Assembly (NCBI GenBank): GCA_028696165.1
Contig: JAQVHQ010000022.1
Coordinates: 1 to 50,744 of the forward strand
Origin: Lachnospiraceae bacterium
GTDB taxonomy: Bacteria > Bacillota > Clostridia > Lachnospirales > Lachnospiraceae
Direction of reading: 5' to 3'
DNA: 50,744 bases
Shown here: piece after piece, positions 8,061 through 17,202 of the stretch
Numbering within the stretch: position 1 is the first letter of the stretch
How the letters are laid out: every line of letters begins with the position of its first letter
Program-made: the position numbers and the translations under genes
Notes under the pieces: generated by a model
The model's input: the letters and a program-made list of their open reading frames with translations, nothing else
What the model was told of the DNA's origin: nothing
The model's database searches: none

Positions 8061-9236
8061 TTAATTCATCTTTTTCTTGATATACCATGCCGCTGCTTTA
8101 TAAACCGGATGTTCCATTCGCTTTTTCACATTTCTTAATTCCTTGCGAATGGAAATTCCCTGCGGACAATGTTTTTCACATTTTCCGCATTCCACACACA
8201 AAGATGCATTGCTCTTTTTAGCCGGAAGTGTTGTACACATAACATACTCTTTAAACCCTTTAAAGTATGTATCCATATAGCTGGCATTGTAACACCTGAA
8301 AATTCCAGGTATATCCACACCTTTGGGACATGGTGTGCAATATCCGCATCCGGTGCAGGGTACCTTGATTTTCTCCTGTATTGCCTTTTTTACCTGTTCA
8401 TAGAATCTGAAATCTTCTTCCTTCAGTTCACCCACACAGCTTTCCGAAGCAATTCGTATATTTTCCTGCACCATCTCAATGGAATTCATTCCTGATAAAA
8501 CCATAGTGACTGCATCCTGATTCCATAACCATCGAAGAGCCCATTCTGCCGGACTTCTATTAGGCTTTTTCTCCTGGAATAATGTCTGGGCTTTTGGCGG
8601 CAATGCATTTACAAGACGTCCGCCTCTAAGCGGTTCCATTATAAACACCGGAATTCCTCTCTCTTTCGCGTGCTCCACACCTGCACGCCCTGCCTGGCTG
8701 TACTCATCCATATAATTGTACTGAACCTGACAGAAATCCCATGCATATACATCGCATAACTCTATGAAATTCTGTGTGTTTCCATGAAATGAAAATCCGA
8801 TATTTCGAATCTTTCCTTCACTCTTTTTATTGCGAATCCATTCTAAAATTCCCAGCTCTGTAAGACGGCTCCAAATTTTTAGATCCGGAAGCATGTGCAT
8901 CAGATAATAATCTATATAATCGGTCTGTAATCTTTTGAGCTGCTGATTAAAATATTTTTCCAGTTCCTCTATAGAATGAATCATATAATGTGGAATTTTT
9001 GTTGCAATATTGATATCTTTCCGACAATTATTTCTTGCCATTATCTCCCCGACGATTTCTTCATTTCCCGGATAGATATATGCTGTATCAAAGTAATTAA
9101 CACCATGACGAATGGCATATAATACTTCCTCTTCAGCCTTCTTTATATCCACAGAACTTCCCTTTTTAGAAAATCTCATACAGCCGAAACCTAAGATTGA
9201 GACCTGTTCCTTTTCATTAATGTTCCTGTAGTTCAT
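8061..9236 (-). CDS. Aldo/keto reductase with C-terminal 4Fe-4S domain
   Basis: 391 aa. The first 280 residues form an aldo/keto reductase barrel (LGFGCMRFSKKG, FDTAYIYPGNEE, the catalytic Tyr in that segment, then IRNIGFSFHG and the NADPH-site WALRWLWNQ). Residues about 295-380 carry CTGCGYCTPCPKGVDIP and CVECGKCEKHCPQGI, i.e. two iron-sulfur ligand sets. This architecture (COG1453-like) is common in anaerobes; the substrate is unknown. Start 9236 follows AGGAGGAACGCTT. It is preceded by a terminator and followed after about 116 nt by gntR. Confidence 0.9.
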   Translation of the reverse strand: MNYRNINEKEQVSILGFGCMRFSKKGSSVDIKKAEEEVLYAIRHGVNYFDTAYIYPGNEEIVGEIMARNNCRKDINIATKIPHYMIHSIEELEKYFNQQLKRLQTDYIDYYLMHMLPDLKIWSRLTELGILEWIRNKKSEGKIRNIGFSFHGNTQNFIELCDVYAWDFCQVQYNYMDEYSQAGRAGVEHAKERGIPVFIMEPLRGGRLVNALPPKAQTLFQEKKPNRSPAEWALRWLWNQDAVTMVLSGMNSIEMVQENIRIASESCVGELKEEDFRFYEQVKKAIQEKIKVPCTGCGYCTPCPKGVDIPGIFRCYNASYMDTYFKGFKEYVMCTTLPAKKSNASLCVECGKCEKHCPQGISIRKELRNVKKRMEHPVYKAAAWYIKKKMN

Positions 9237-9260
9237 AAGCGTTCCTCCTGCTTCTTAGTC

Positions 9261-9296
9261 AAAAAGGACGTTCTCCTTTTATCCAGTAGAACGCCC
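9261..9296 (-). terminator. Terminator after the lipoprotein gene
   Basis: On the minus strand GGCGTTCT pairs with AGAACGTCC (one bulged base) and is followed by TTTTTG, between the lipoprotein gene stop (9332) and the aldo/keto reductase start (9236). Confidence 0.7.
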
Positions 9297-9331
9297 TCAT
9301 TCAAAACTTACATTTTATTTAGTTTTTTGTC

Positions 9332-10519
9332 TTATTCTTCAGCTGCGGCATCTGCCTCATCTGTTGTATCAGTAGTACTCTCTTCTGCTGTATCTCCTGT
9401 TGTGTCCGCAGTATCTTCTGTTGCTGCATCACCTGTGGCATCAGCAGGTTCTTCTGTCGTCTCTTCTGCAGGCTCGGTTACATCTGCCATTGTAAATGAT
9501 ATATTATCATTTAAGACTACTTTGTCCCAAACTTTATCATTCACTTTAACACCATCTGCTTCTTTCCATTCATCAACTAAAGCAGTATATGCATCTGTCT
9601 TTCTCTCTGATACGATGGATTCTTTCTTTGTAGCAGTTGCTTCTTCATCAAAAGTCTTGTCCAGACGAAGTACATAATAAGCATCGGTACCCTCAACGAC
9701 ATCTCCATTTAACTGGCCATCTGCCATACTTCCAACAGCGGTCTTTAATGCATCATCTAATGTCTCATCATCGCTTCCGTAGCTTGTGGTTGTTGCAGCC
9801 AGGCTCTCACCAACTTCTTTTGCCAGTGCATCCATATCTGCATTTGCCACATCTCCGGTAGCATTAATTTTCTCAATAATCTGAACTGCCTGATCTTTCA
9901 AAGCTGCTTTCTCATCATCAGTCATATCCACTGTATTACCTTCTTCATCAGTAGTTCCTGCTGTAGAAAGCTGTACGTATGTTACTGTAGTCTGAGCTGC
10001 CTCTTCATCTGATACTTCTGTATCTACGTCAGCAGTCATAACCGGTTCCATAAGACTGTGATAGGTGTACAACTCCAAAAGTTCCTTAACAGTATCTTCT
10101 GTAACACCCATAGTCTCTAAAGTAGCTGCATCATTGGCTGCTATAAAGTTCTTGGCCGCTTCTGCAATCGCACTTTCCTGATCCTCAGAAATCGCCACAT
10201 CATAGTCGCCTGCATGAGCTTTCAGCAGATAATACTCTTCCAAAGTTTCCATAGTGTTGTTCTTTGTGGTATCAGCGTATGTTTCGCCTTCAGATATTTC
10301 CATTGACCACATATTCTCACCAAACATAGATCCATAATAAGTCTCCATCTGTGCCTGCTGATATCTAAGATAAAGACTGGCTACACCAAGAGGAATACTC
10401 TGTTCCCCAACGGTTGCAACCGCCTCTGTTCCATCTAATTTTCCGCATCCAGTCAGCGTTGTTGCTCCTAAAACAGCTGATAATGCTACTAAAGCGCCTG
10501 TTTTTCCTATTCTATTCAT
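9332..10519 (-). CDS. Peptidyl-prolyl isomerase-like foldase lipoprotein (PrsA/SurA type)
   Basis: 395 aa. The N-terminal signal peptide ends in a lipobox, LTGC at residues 22-25, so it should be anchored on the outer face of the membrane. Residues about 30-145 resemble a SurA/PrsA N-terminal helical domain; about 150-320 look like a parvulin-type fold (ALAKEVGESL, DGQL, TDAYYVLRLDK). The last 50 residues are a low-complexity Thr/Glu/Asp/Ala tail. It probably assists folding of exported proteins. Start 10519 follows AGGAGGATTTT. It stands alone between two terminators. Confidence 0.82.
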   Translation of the reverse strand: MNRIGKTGALVALSAVLGATTLTGCGKLDGTEAVATVGEQSIPLGVASLYLRYQQAQMETYYGSMFGENMWSMEISEGETYADTTKNNTMETLEEYYLLKAHAGDYDVAISEDQESAIAEAAKNFIAANDAATLETMGVTEDTVKELLELYTYHSLMEPVMTADVDTEVSDEEAAQTTVTYVQLSTAGTTDEEGNTVDMTDDEKAALKDQAVQIIEKINATGDVANADMDALAKEVGESLAATTTSYGSDDETLDDALKTAVGSMADGQLNGDVVEGTDAYYVLRLDKTFDEEATATKKESIVSERKTDAYTALVDEWKEADGVKVNDKVWDKVVLNDNISFTMADVTEPAEETTEEPADATGDAATEDTADTTGDTAEESTTDTTDEADAAAEE

Positions 10520-10628
10520 AAAATCCTCCTTAAGATAGACTCTTGGTTATTATAGCCCTTTTTTTTCTAATAAACAAGAGAATTTCATAAAATAACGGAA
10601 ATTAAAGATATCGAAAATAAGCAGGTTG

Positions 10629-10683
10629 TTTTAACGAAAAGCAGCAGGCGAAAACGGTTTTCGCCTGCTGCAAATGGTTAAAA
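10629..10683. terminator. Hairpin after hydA containing a near-perfect palindrome
   Basis: GCAGCAGGCGAAAAC (10641-10655) and its complement (10657-10671) form a 15-bp stem around a single G. Outer TTTTAAC (10629-10635) and GTTAAAA (10677-10683) extend it across an internal loop. It lies 18 nt after the hydA stop. It shares AGCAGGCGAAAACGG with 4539-4605. Confidence 0.75.
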
Positions 10684-10700
10684 ATGATTGGTATTGCTAA

Positions 10701-12392
10701 TTATACAAAACATTCATTGTGAAGCAATTCATGTTCTTTACCCTTTAAGATGCCATCATAAACATCCTGAATCATAGGATTCTCATCGGATTTCTTAATA
10801 ATAGTAGTATTATCTGCATTATAAAGACCTTCCTGTCTTGCCTGCTTGGTTCTTGGGCCAGCATTAACCGGTTGTCCGCCACCCATAACACAGCCACGAT
10901 AACATGCCATGATTTCAATCAGGTCATAATGAGCTTCACCACTCTTAACTTTGTCCATAACTTTCTGAGCTGTTGCCAATCCACTGGCTACACAGATATT
11001 TAAAGTTCTGCCCTTATAGTCTACTGAAAACTCTTTGATTTCATCTTCGCCTCTGGCTCCCAATTCTGAAACCATCTTTAAGGTATCTTTCTTATGATCT
11101 GGCATGAGACGGCGGATAACAGCTTCTGTTACTCCACCGGTTACTCCGAAGATAACACCAGCTCCTGATGCAATACCAAAAGGCATATCTGCTGACTCTG
11201 GCTCAATCTTATCGAAAGCAAGTCCAGACTCTTTAATCATCTTAGACAGCTCTGTAGTTGTAATTACCACATCTGTATCCTGCTCTCCCTTTGTAAAGCT
11301 GTTTGGACGTTTTGCTTCCATTTTCTTAGCAGTACATGGCATAACAGATACTACGACTGTTTTCTTTCCCTGTGCATTCGCCTCATCCCGGTAATACTCT
11401 TTTAATACAGCAGAGAACATTCCCTGAGGTGAACGACATGTAGATATATTATCTTTAAATTCCGGATACCGTTCTGATACGAGTTTTACCCATGCAGGAC
11501 AGCAGGAAGTTAACAGCGGAAGATTCTCTCCACTTTCCAGTCTTTCCAGAAATTCTTTGGATTCTTCCATAACAGTAAGGTCAGCACTAAATGCTGTATC
11601 ATAGACTTCATCGAAGCCCAGACGATGCAAAATTGCAACCGTTGCATCCATGGCATTTGCTCCTTTTGGAAGACCAAATGCATCTCCGATTGCCACACGC
11701 ACTGCCGGAGCGACCTGAGCTACTACTCTGGTGTTCTTATCAGCGATTGCTTCCCAAACCTCTTCTGTGTTGTCACGAATTGTAATAGCTGCAGTTGGGC
11801 ATACCACACGGCACTGTCCACAGTTTACACAATCTGTTTGTGAGAGTTTTCTCATAAAGGAAGGGGTTACTACTGCTTCTGTTCCACGGAATGCAAAATC
11901 AATTGCTCCGATTCCCTGAACCTCTGCACACATACGTACACAGTCACCACAGAGAATACATTTATTTGGATCACGTACAATAGATGGTGAACTGTAATCC
12001 AATGGCTGACGCTCTTTGGTATTTTCAAATCTTACTTTTCTAAGTCCCAGACGTCTGGCCAGTCTCTGCAGTGAACAATCACCACATTTATCACAGGTAG
12101 AACAGTCTGTACAATGTGCTGCTAATAATAATTCTACAATAGTTCTTCTATATTTCATAAGACGCAAGGTATTGGTATAAATCACCATTCCGTCTCTTGG
12201 CTCCTCTGAACAGGATGCAAATGTTTTTCCTCTGTCATCTTCTACATTACACAGGCGGCATGCTCCAAACGTTGATAATTCTGAATGGTAGCAAAGTGTT
12301 GGAAGATCAATTCCTGCATTTCGAATGACAGAAAGTACATTTTTCTCATCGGTAAACGTCACACGTTTCCCATCAATCGTCATTGTTCCCAT
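10701..12392 (-). CDS. hydA: [FeFe]-hydrogenase catalytic subunit, HydABC type
   Basis: 563 aa. Residues 1-80 are a [2Fe-2S] domain (Cys34, 45, 48, 61). About 93-106 is the His-Cys3 4Fe-4S motif. Two further 4Fe-4S sites have Cys145/148/151/155 and 188/191/194/198. The H-cluster domain has all three signatures: TSCCPAW at 295-301, MPCTAKK at 351-357 and ACYRGCVMGGGQP near 496. It makes or consumes H2. With hydB and hydC directly upstream it should form the trimeric NADH/ferredoxin-linked, often electron-bifurcating, enzyme. It starts 12 nt after the hydB stop. Whether it bifurcates cannot be read from sequence alone. Confidence 0.95.
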   Translation of the reverse strand: MGTMTIDGKRVTFTDEKNVLSVIRNAGIDLPTLCYHSELSTFGACRLCNVEDDRGKTFASCSEEPRDGMVIYTNTLRLMKYRRTIVELLLAAHCTDCSTCDKCGDCSLQRLARRLGLRKVRFENTKERQPLDYSSPSIVRDPNKCILCGDCVRMCAEVQGIGAIDFAFRGTEAVVTPSFMRKLSQTDCVNCGQCRVVCPTAAITIRDNTEEVWEAIADKNTRVVAQVAPAVRVAIGDAFGLPKGANAMDATVAILHRLGFDEVYDTAFSADLTVMEESKEFLERLESGENLPLLTSCCPAWVKLVSERYPEFKDNISTCRSPQGMFSAVLKEYYRDEANAQGKKTVVVSVMPCTAKKMEAKRPNSFTKGEQDTDVVITTTELSKMIKESGLAFDKIEPESADMPFGIASGAGVIFGVTGGVTEAVIRRLMPDHKKDTLKMVSELGARGEDEIKEFSVDYKGRTLNICVASGLATAQKVMDKVKSGEAHYDLIEIMACYRGCVMGGGQPVNAGPRTKQARQEGLYNADNTTIIKKSDENPMIQDVYDGILKGKEHELLHNECFV

Positions 12393-12404
12393 AGTCTATT
12401 CCTC

Positions 12405-14282
12405 CTACACCTCTACATAAACGGCATCAAACGCACAGTTGTCTTTGCAGGCACCACACTTGATACACAGTTCATTGTTAATGTTATAAGCTTGTTTGCG
12501 TACACCGGTAATCGCGCCAACCGGACAGTTCTTCGCACATTTTCCACAACCAATACAGAACTCTGGATTGATTTTGAACTCGCGAAGTGCCTGACAAGTA
12601 TGGGTACGACATTTCTTGTCGCGAATATGTTCTTCATATTCCTCACGGAATGCTTTAATTGTACTTAAAACCGGAAGTGGTGCACTCTTTCCAAGTCCAC
12701 ATAACGCGGTGTTGCAGATCATATCTGCTAATTCCTGTAACAGCTCGATATCGCCTTCTCTTCCTTCACCGTTTACAATACGTTCCAGAATTTCCAGCAT
12801 TCGTTTGGTTCCTTCACGACATGGTACACATTTACCACAGCTTTCTCTCTGAGTAAAGCTCATGAAGAAACGAGCAACCTCTACCATACAGGTACTCTGA
12901 TCCATAACAACCAGTCCACCTGAACCGATAATTGCTCCAAATTTTTTAACAGAATCAAAGTCCAAAGGTTCATCTAACTGAGCTTCTGTCAGACATCCGC
13001 CTGAAGGGCCTCCAATCTGAACTGCTTTAAACTCTGCATTTCCCTTTAATCCACCACCGATATCATAGATAATTTCACGAAGAGTAGTTCCCATAGGCAC
13101 TTCAATCAGACCGGTATTTTCGATGGCCCCTGTTAAGGAGAATGTCTTTGTACCAGTACTCTTCTCTGTTCCGATAGTTCTAAACCAATCAGCGCCCTTC
13201 ATAACAATTCCGGGAACGTTGGCATAAGTTTCTACGTTATTTAATACTGTTGGTTTTTCCCACAGACCTTTATCAACTGTACGAGGTGGTTTTACACGAG
13301 GCATTCCACGGTGGCCTTCGATAGATGCGGTCAACGCACTACCTTCACCACAGACGAAAGCGCCTGCACCTCTATTGATATGTAAGTGGAAGCAGAAATC
13401 TGTTCCTAAAATATTATCTCCCAGTAATTTTGCTTCTTCCAACTGGGCAATGGCCAGTTTAAGACGTGCAACAGACATCGGATACTCTGCACGAACGTAA
13501 ATATATCCTTCTGATGAACCAACTGCATATCCAGCCAGCATCATACCTTCGATTAATTTGTATGGGTCACCTTCCATAACGGAACCATCCATGAATGCTC
13601 CCGGGTCACCCTCATCACCGTTACAGACTACGTATTTTACATCAGCCTCCTTGTGGGCTGCTACCTGTTTCCATTTACGTCCAGCCGGGAAGCCACCGCC
13701 TCCACGTCCGCGAAGTCCGGATTTATCCACTTCATCAACAACTGCTTCCGGAGACATCTCAAAAAGTGCTTTTGTTAATGCAGAAAATCCTCCCACACCT
13801 ATATATTCAGATAATGACTCTGCATCGATATTACCGCAGTTTTCCAATACGATACGGGTCTGTTTTGCAAAATAAGGAATGTCCTTTGGATGTGCATAAG
13901 ATTTATTGTTTTTCTCATAGAACAACCGCTCCACCGGCTCTCCTAATTTGACTGTACGATCAACAATTTCTTTACAATCTTCCATCTGGACTTTAATATA
14001 CTGATAAGAATATGGCTCAATACGAACTAAAGGACCCAATTCACAGAATCCCTGACATCCGCTCTTTACAATTCCCACATGCTCAACATGTTCCTGTAGT
14101 TCCACCTCTACATCCGGATCATCTTCACATAATTTTTTTAATTCTTCATAAATCTTCAAAGAACCTGTAGCCACACAGCCTGTACCGGCACATACCAGGA
14201 TACGGCATTTTTCTTTTGTTCTCTTATCGCTTTCTTCCTGACGAATCTGGCTTAATGTTTCTCTCGTTTCGATTGTTGTCAT
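12405..14282 (-). CDS. hydB: Hydrogenase NADH-binding subunit (NuoF-like)
   Basis: 625 aa. An N-terminal thioredoxin-like [2Fe-2S] domain (Cys31, 36, 76, 80) is followed by the NuoF core with FMN/NADH motifs GRGGGGFPAG (192-201) and NGDEGDPGAFMDG, an SLBB segment, and the 4Fe-4S site ESCGKCVPCREGT. A C-terminal two-cluster ferredoxin domain (CIGCGKCAKNCP and CIKCGACKDNC) completes it. This order is typical of HydB from bifurcating hydrogenases. Its start overlaps the hydC stop by four bases (ATGA), so the two are translationally coupled. Confidence 0.95.
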   Translation of the reverse strand: MTTIETRETLSQIRQEESDKRTKEKCRILVCAGTGCVATGSLKIYEELKKLCEDDPDVEVELQEHVEHVGIVKSGCQGFCELGPLVRIEPYSYQYIKVQMEDCKEIVDRTVKLGEPVERLFYEKNNKSYAHPKDIPYFAKQTRIVLENCGNIDAESLSEYIGVGGFSALTKALFEMSPEAVVDEVDKSGLRGRGGGGFPAGRKWKQVAAHKEADVKYVVCNGDEGDPGAFMDGSVMEGDPYKLIEGMMLAGYAVGSSEGYIYVRAEYPMSVARLKLAIAQLEEAKLLGDNILGTDFCFHLHINRGAGAFVCGEGSALTASIEGHRGMPRVKPPRTVDKGLWEKPTVLNNVETYANVPGIVMKGADWFRTIGTEKSTGTKTFSLTGAIENTGLIEVPMGTTLREIIYDIGGGLKGNAEFKAVQIGGPSGGCLTEAQLDEPLDFDSVKKFGAIIGSGGLVVMDQSTCMVEVARFFMSFTQRESCGKCVPCREGTKRMLEILERIVNGEGREGDIELLQELADMICNTALCGLGKSAPLPVLSTIKAFREEYEEHIRDKKCRTHTCQALREFKINPEFCIGCGKCAKNCPVGAITGVRKQAYNINNELCIKCGACKDNCAFDAVYVEV

Positions 14283-14758
14283 ACGATATCACCTCGCAAT
14301 TCTTTGACCAATGCTATAGCCTTCTCTGGTGTCATAGCAGGGTGAACTTCATCATTTACCATCATAGTTGGTGCCAAGCCGCATGCACCAAGACATGACA
14401 CTGTCTCCACAGTAAATGTCATATCTTCTGTTGTGTGTTTCTTTTTGGAAAGCCCCAGCTCCTTATAAAGTGCCTCCAAAACGGGTGTTGATTTTCTTAC
14501 ATGACAGGCAGTTCCATCACATACCTTTATCACATATTTTCCTTTTGGCTCAAAAGAAAAGTTCTCATAAAATGTAGCTACAGAAAATGCCTTCGCTTCA
14601 CGTATGCCAATTTCTTTCGCTACGTACTGCAGAAGTTCTCCCGGCAGATAACGATATTCTCCCTGAATATCCTGCATAATCGGTATGAGTGAGCTTTCTT
14701 TTCTGCCATACTGCTCGATGATCTCATCAACCTTGTCGTAATAAGACTGATCCAACAT
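14279..14758 (-). CDS. hydC: Hydrogenase [2Fe-2S] subunit (NuoE-like)
   Basis: 159 aa with a helical N-terminal part (YLPGELLQYVAKEIGI) and a thioredoxin-like [2Fe-2S] domain: CDGTACHVR (about residue 85) and SCLGACGLAP (about residue 123) supply the four cysteines. It relays electrons within the HydABC complex. Start 14758 is chosen over one 11 codons upstream because GGAGG lies eight bases before it and nothing precedes the earlier ATG. It is the first gene of hydCBA and has a clear promoter at 14879-14907. Confidence 0.93.
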   Translation of the reverse strand: MLDQSYYDKVDEIIEQYGRKESSLIPIMQDIQGEYRYLPGELLQYVAKEIGIREAKAFSVATFYENFSFEPKGKYVIKVCDGTACHVRKSTPVLEALYKELGLSKKKHTTEDMTFTVETVSCLGACGLAPTMMVNDEVHPAMTPEKAIALVKELRGDIV

Positions 14759-14832
14759 GTCTGCGTCCTCCTTGTTTGTCATTTTATACAATCCCTTATG
14801 GGGTTATATTTCCTGGTTTTTAGGCAAAAATT

Positions 14833-14867
14833 ACATCTGCAATACTTGAAAGTCTTTTTGCAGATGT
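14833..14867 (-). promoter_or_regulatory. Hairpin at the 5' end of the hydCBA leader
   Basis: ACATCTGCAA and TTGCAGATGT are exact complements (10 bp, 15-nt loop) and begin a few bases after the predicted transcription start; on the minus strand the hairpin is followed by AATTTTTGCC. It may stabilise the 5' end or act as an attenuator. No protein or ligand can be named. Confidence 0.5.
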
Positions 14868-14878
14868 GATTTATTTAT

Positions 14879-14907
14879 ATTATACAGAATATTTGCAGAG
14901 TTCACAA
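14879..14907 (-). promoter_or_regulatory. hydCBA promoter
   Basis: On the minus strand -35 TTGTGA (14907-14902), 17-bp spacer, -10 TATAAT (14884-14879). The distance to the hydC start is about 120 nt, mostly leader. The rest of the hydC-to-15138 gap holds this leader, A/T-rich sequence without a gene, and the terminator at 15052-15090. Confidence 0.75.
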
Positions 14908-15051
14908 GTTTTTTATGCAATTTCGCTACACTTTTTATTTTATTTTTTGCGTTTCATGTTAGTTTTGTCTAACTCTGTAAAGAGATGGCTTCGCTTTTAT
15001 AGCAAGTTATGAGCCGCTCTGCAATCCATCGGAGGCTTCATCTTCTTAAAA

Positions 15052-15090
15052 AAGAAAGCCACCAGGCAAAATTCGCCTGGTGGCTTTCTT
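15052..15090 (-). terminator. Terminator of the 51-aa gene
   Basis: 16-bp perfect stem (AAGAAAGCCACCAGGC and complement), a 7-nt loop, then TTTTTT on the minus strand; 48 nt after the stop of the small gene at 15138. Confidence 0.88.
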
Positions 15091-15137
15091 CAGATATATT
15101 AGTAAAATAATCCCTTCTTAAAGTAAACGATTCGCCT

Positions 15138-15293
15138 CTACTTCCAACGATACCCCTGTTCGCCCGTAATATGAATCCATTCCCTGTATTCTTCCTTACT
15201 TGAGAATTCCCTCCGTTCATAGTCGCTCTCATAATGAAAGGATACAATCTTTAGTCCCTCGTTTACCCAAACGATTTTCTCCTCTTCTTCCAT
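15138..15293 (-). CDS. Small acidic protein of unknown function (51 aa)
   Basis: A 51-aa reading frame beginning MEEEEKIVWVNEGLKI and ending EQGYRWK. I do not recognise the family. Support comes from a ribosome site (GGGGAGTTGGAG just before ATG), rich aromatic and charged content that looks like a folded globular domain (three Trp, four Tyr), and its own intrinsic terminator at 15052-15090. The ATG is at 15293. There is no signal peptide or membrane segment. It lies 106 nt after the BlaR1-type gene and could share its transcript or have its own promoter. Confidence 0.65.
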   Translation of the reverse strand: MEEEEKIVWVNEGLKIVSFHYESDYERREFSSKEEYREWIHITGEQGYRWK

Positions 15294-15399
15294 CTCCAAC
15301 TCCCCTTATTCCCCAATTAATATATACTCCACTTTTGTTTTTCCTTATCTTTAATCACTATATATCTCTATATACATTTTTTGTAGACTCATACCAATT

Positions 15400-17199
15400 T
15401 TATGAAAACTCATGTCCGGGAATTCCATTATTTACAAATGAAATACTTGATATTTCCGATAAGCCCGATACCTCCATATCGGTTGCCACTGGATGTGTTG
15501 AATGATTGTCCGGAAAGCTAAACGTAAGATTTAATTTTGACCCATTACACACAGCTTCTGAACCATCACCAACAAAAGTTGCGGTATGCGTACCATATAC
15601 AACATCCTGAGCTCCGGTTCCCATATTTGTCTCATATATTGCAAAATCGAAAGAATTATCTGTCACATTAGAAACTGCCACTTCATAATAATTTCCGACC
15701 TCGCCATCACCAAAAATACTGGAATCCATATAACTGCCTTCGTATACCTGTACTGCTGCAGCTGCAGGTTGTTCTACTTCTTCCGTAGTGGAGTTACTAA
15801 ATCTATCATTATATTCATCTAATGTATACCATTTATCCCCTACGCCCATATCCATTCCCGCGGATGCTTCTTCTGTAGTCTGTTCATTTTCAACTGTCTC
15901 TTCCCCTGTAGGTTCAACAGATCCTGATATATCCACTTCTTCAGGATTTAATTCCTGCGGCGGCTGTTCTACTTCTGTTACTGCACTGCTTTCTTCTGCC
16001 TGATTCCCCTTATCCGCAGACTCTGTATCCGTACTTTCCTTCTGTGTAACATTTGCCGCAGTCTTCTCCTCTGTGCTGGCTTCCTCTGATTTTAACGTGC
16101 ACCCTACCAAAATATTAGACGCCAACAGCAACATCGTTAGTGCTGTTATTAAAAATACTCCCCTTTTCATCTTCTTTGCTCCCATCATATATAATATTCT
16201 TTCTTTAAAAGCTGCTGCTCCATCGTTTAAACTGGCAGACAGATAATGCACTCCCCTGTGTGCCGCTGCAGTTTTAAGCAGTAACCGGTCATACATAATA
16301 AACTGTTCATGAGTACAATCCCGGATTACCCGGCTGTCACAAATATATTCAATATCCTTCTCTGATTCCTTCACCATCAGATATAACAGAGGGTTAAACC
16401 AATAAATAGTGTCCACTGCCAACAGTAAAAGTTTGTACCATAAATCTTTGTACTGAAAATGTGTCAATTCATGCGTAAATATCAGTTCCAGCTCTTTTCC
16501 CGTATAAGAATTGTCCGGCAAATACAAATACGGTTTTATCAATCCCGTAAGCACCGGGGTCTCAAGATTTTCATTAATCATAAGTCTGGGTGGATTCTTC
16601 ACCTGCTTCCGTTCACAGATCCACTCATAGACATCCATAGTTGTTGCATCTTTTACGTTCAGTGCCCATCTTTTCAAGCTTTTTTTCGTAAATTGATATA
16701 GAATCACCCGACTAATGGTCAACAGTATCATTCCAACTAACCAGATTACTGTTACTATAGACAGAACACGCTTCACATCAACAAGGATGTGCAGTCTGCC
16801 ATTCACACTAGTTTGTGCGGATTCTGCACTTTGACTTTGATTATTATTGACACTATTGATTTCATTTGCGCCCGATGTAATACTGTTTTGAAGATTCCCC
16901 GTTTCCAAAACAGTGTCCTCGCTGGCTGCCATACTTCCGCTGCTTTCTACGGCATTTTCCATATCCGAATTTGTACTGTTCCCAATCACATGCTGAGGCT
17001 CTATTTCCAGATGAATCACGGACATTTCCATGAAATATCCCACTGGAATTAACAGAAATAGAGAAATAAAAAGCCACATCACATATTTCCACTGGGCAAG
17101 ATATCTCTTTTTCACCAACAGCGAAATCAATTTTACCAAGACTATCATCACTGCTGCAAACAGATTAATCTTTAAAATATAGAGTATAAAATTTTCCAT
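15400..17199 (-). CDS. BlaR1/MecR1-type membrane metallopeptidase sensor (M56)
   Basis: 599 aa. Two N-terminal membrane helices (about 5-30 and 40-58), an extracytoplasmic loop, another helix near 147-170, and the M56 zinc peptidase domain with HELTH at 243-247 and EKDIEYICD near 280. A further helix (about 345-365) leads to a Thr/Glu-rich linker and a beta-rich extracytoplasmic domain (about 495-599). The last domain is not a penicillin-binding fold, so the signal is probably not a beta-lactam. The family cleaves a BlaI-type repressor when activated; blaI-like 17203-17592 lies immediately upstream, with 3 nt between. Start 17199 follows GAGGGATAATAT. Confidence 0.88.
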   Translation of the reverse strand: MENFILYILKINLFAAVMIVLVKLISLLVKKRYLAQWKYVMWLFISLFLLIPVGYFMEMSVIHLEIEPQHVIGNSTNSDMENAVESSGSMAASEDTVLETGNLQNSITSGANEINSVNNNQSQSAESAQTSVNGRLHILVDVKRVLSIVTVIWLVGMILLTISRVILYQFTKKSLKRWALNVKDATTMDVYEWICERKQVKNPPRLMINENLETPVLTGLIKPYLYLPDNSYTGKELELIFTHELTHFQYKDLWYKLLLLAVDTIYWFNPLLYLMVKESEKDIEYICDSRVIRDCTHEQFIMYDRLLLKTAAAHRGVHYLSASLNDGAAAFKERILYMMGAKKMKRGVFLITALTMLLLASNILVGCTLKSEEASTEEKTAANVTQKESTDTESADKGNQAEESSAVTEVEQPPQELNPEEVDISGSVEPTGEETVENEQTTEEASAGMDMGVGDKWYTLDEYNDRFSNSTTEEVEQPAAAAVQVYEGSYMDSSIFGDGEVGNYYEVAVSNVTDNSFDFAIYETNMGTGAQDVVYGTHTATFVGDGSEAVCNGSKLNLTFSFPDNHSTHPVATDMEVSGLSEISSISFVNNGIPGHEFS

Positions 17200-17202
17200 A
17201 TA

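Noticed and set aside
10701-12392. Formate-dehydrogenase-linked or sensory hydrogenase
   Set aside because: Domain order and adjacent hydB and hydC fit the trimeric NADH-linked enzyme; no PAS or FDH partner is present.
14745-14775. GGACGCAG near hydC as an element edge
   Set aside because: It is part of the hydC ribosome-site region; no palindrome adjoins it.
15038-15247. 69-codon minus frame overlapping the 51-aa gene
   Set aside because: Runs through the terminator hairpin and has no ribosome site; the other frame is far more protein-like.
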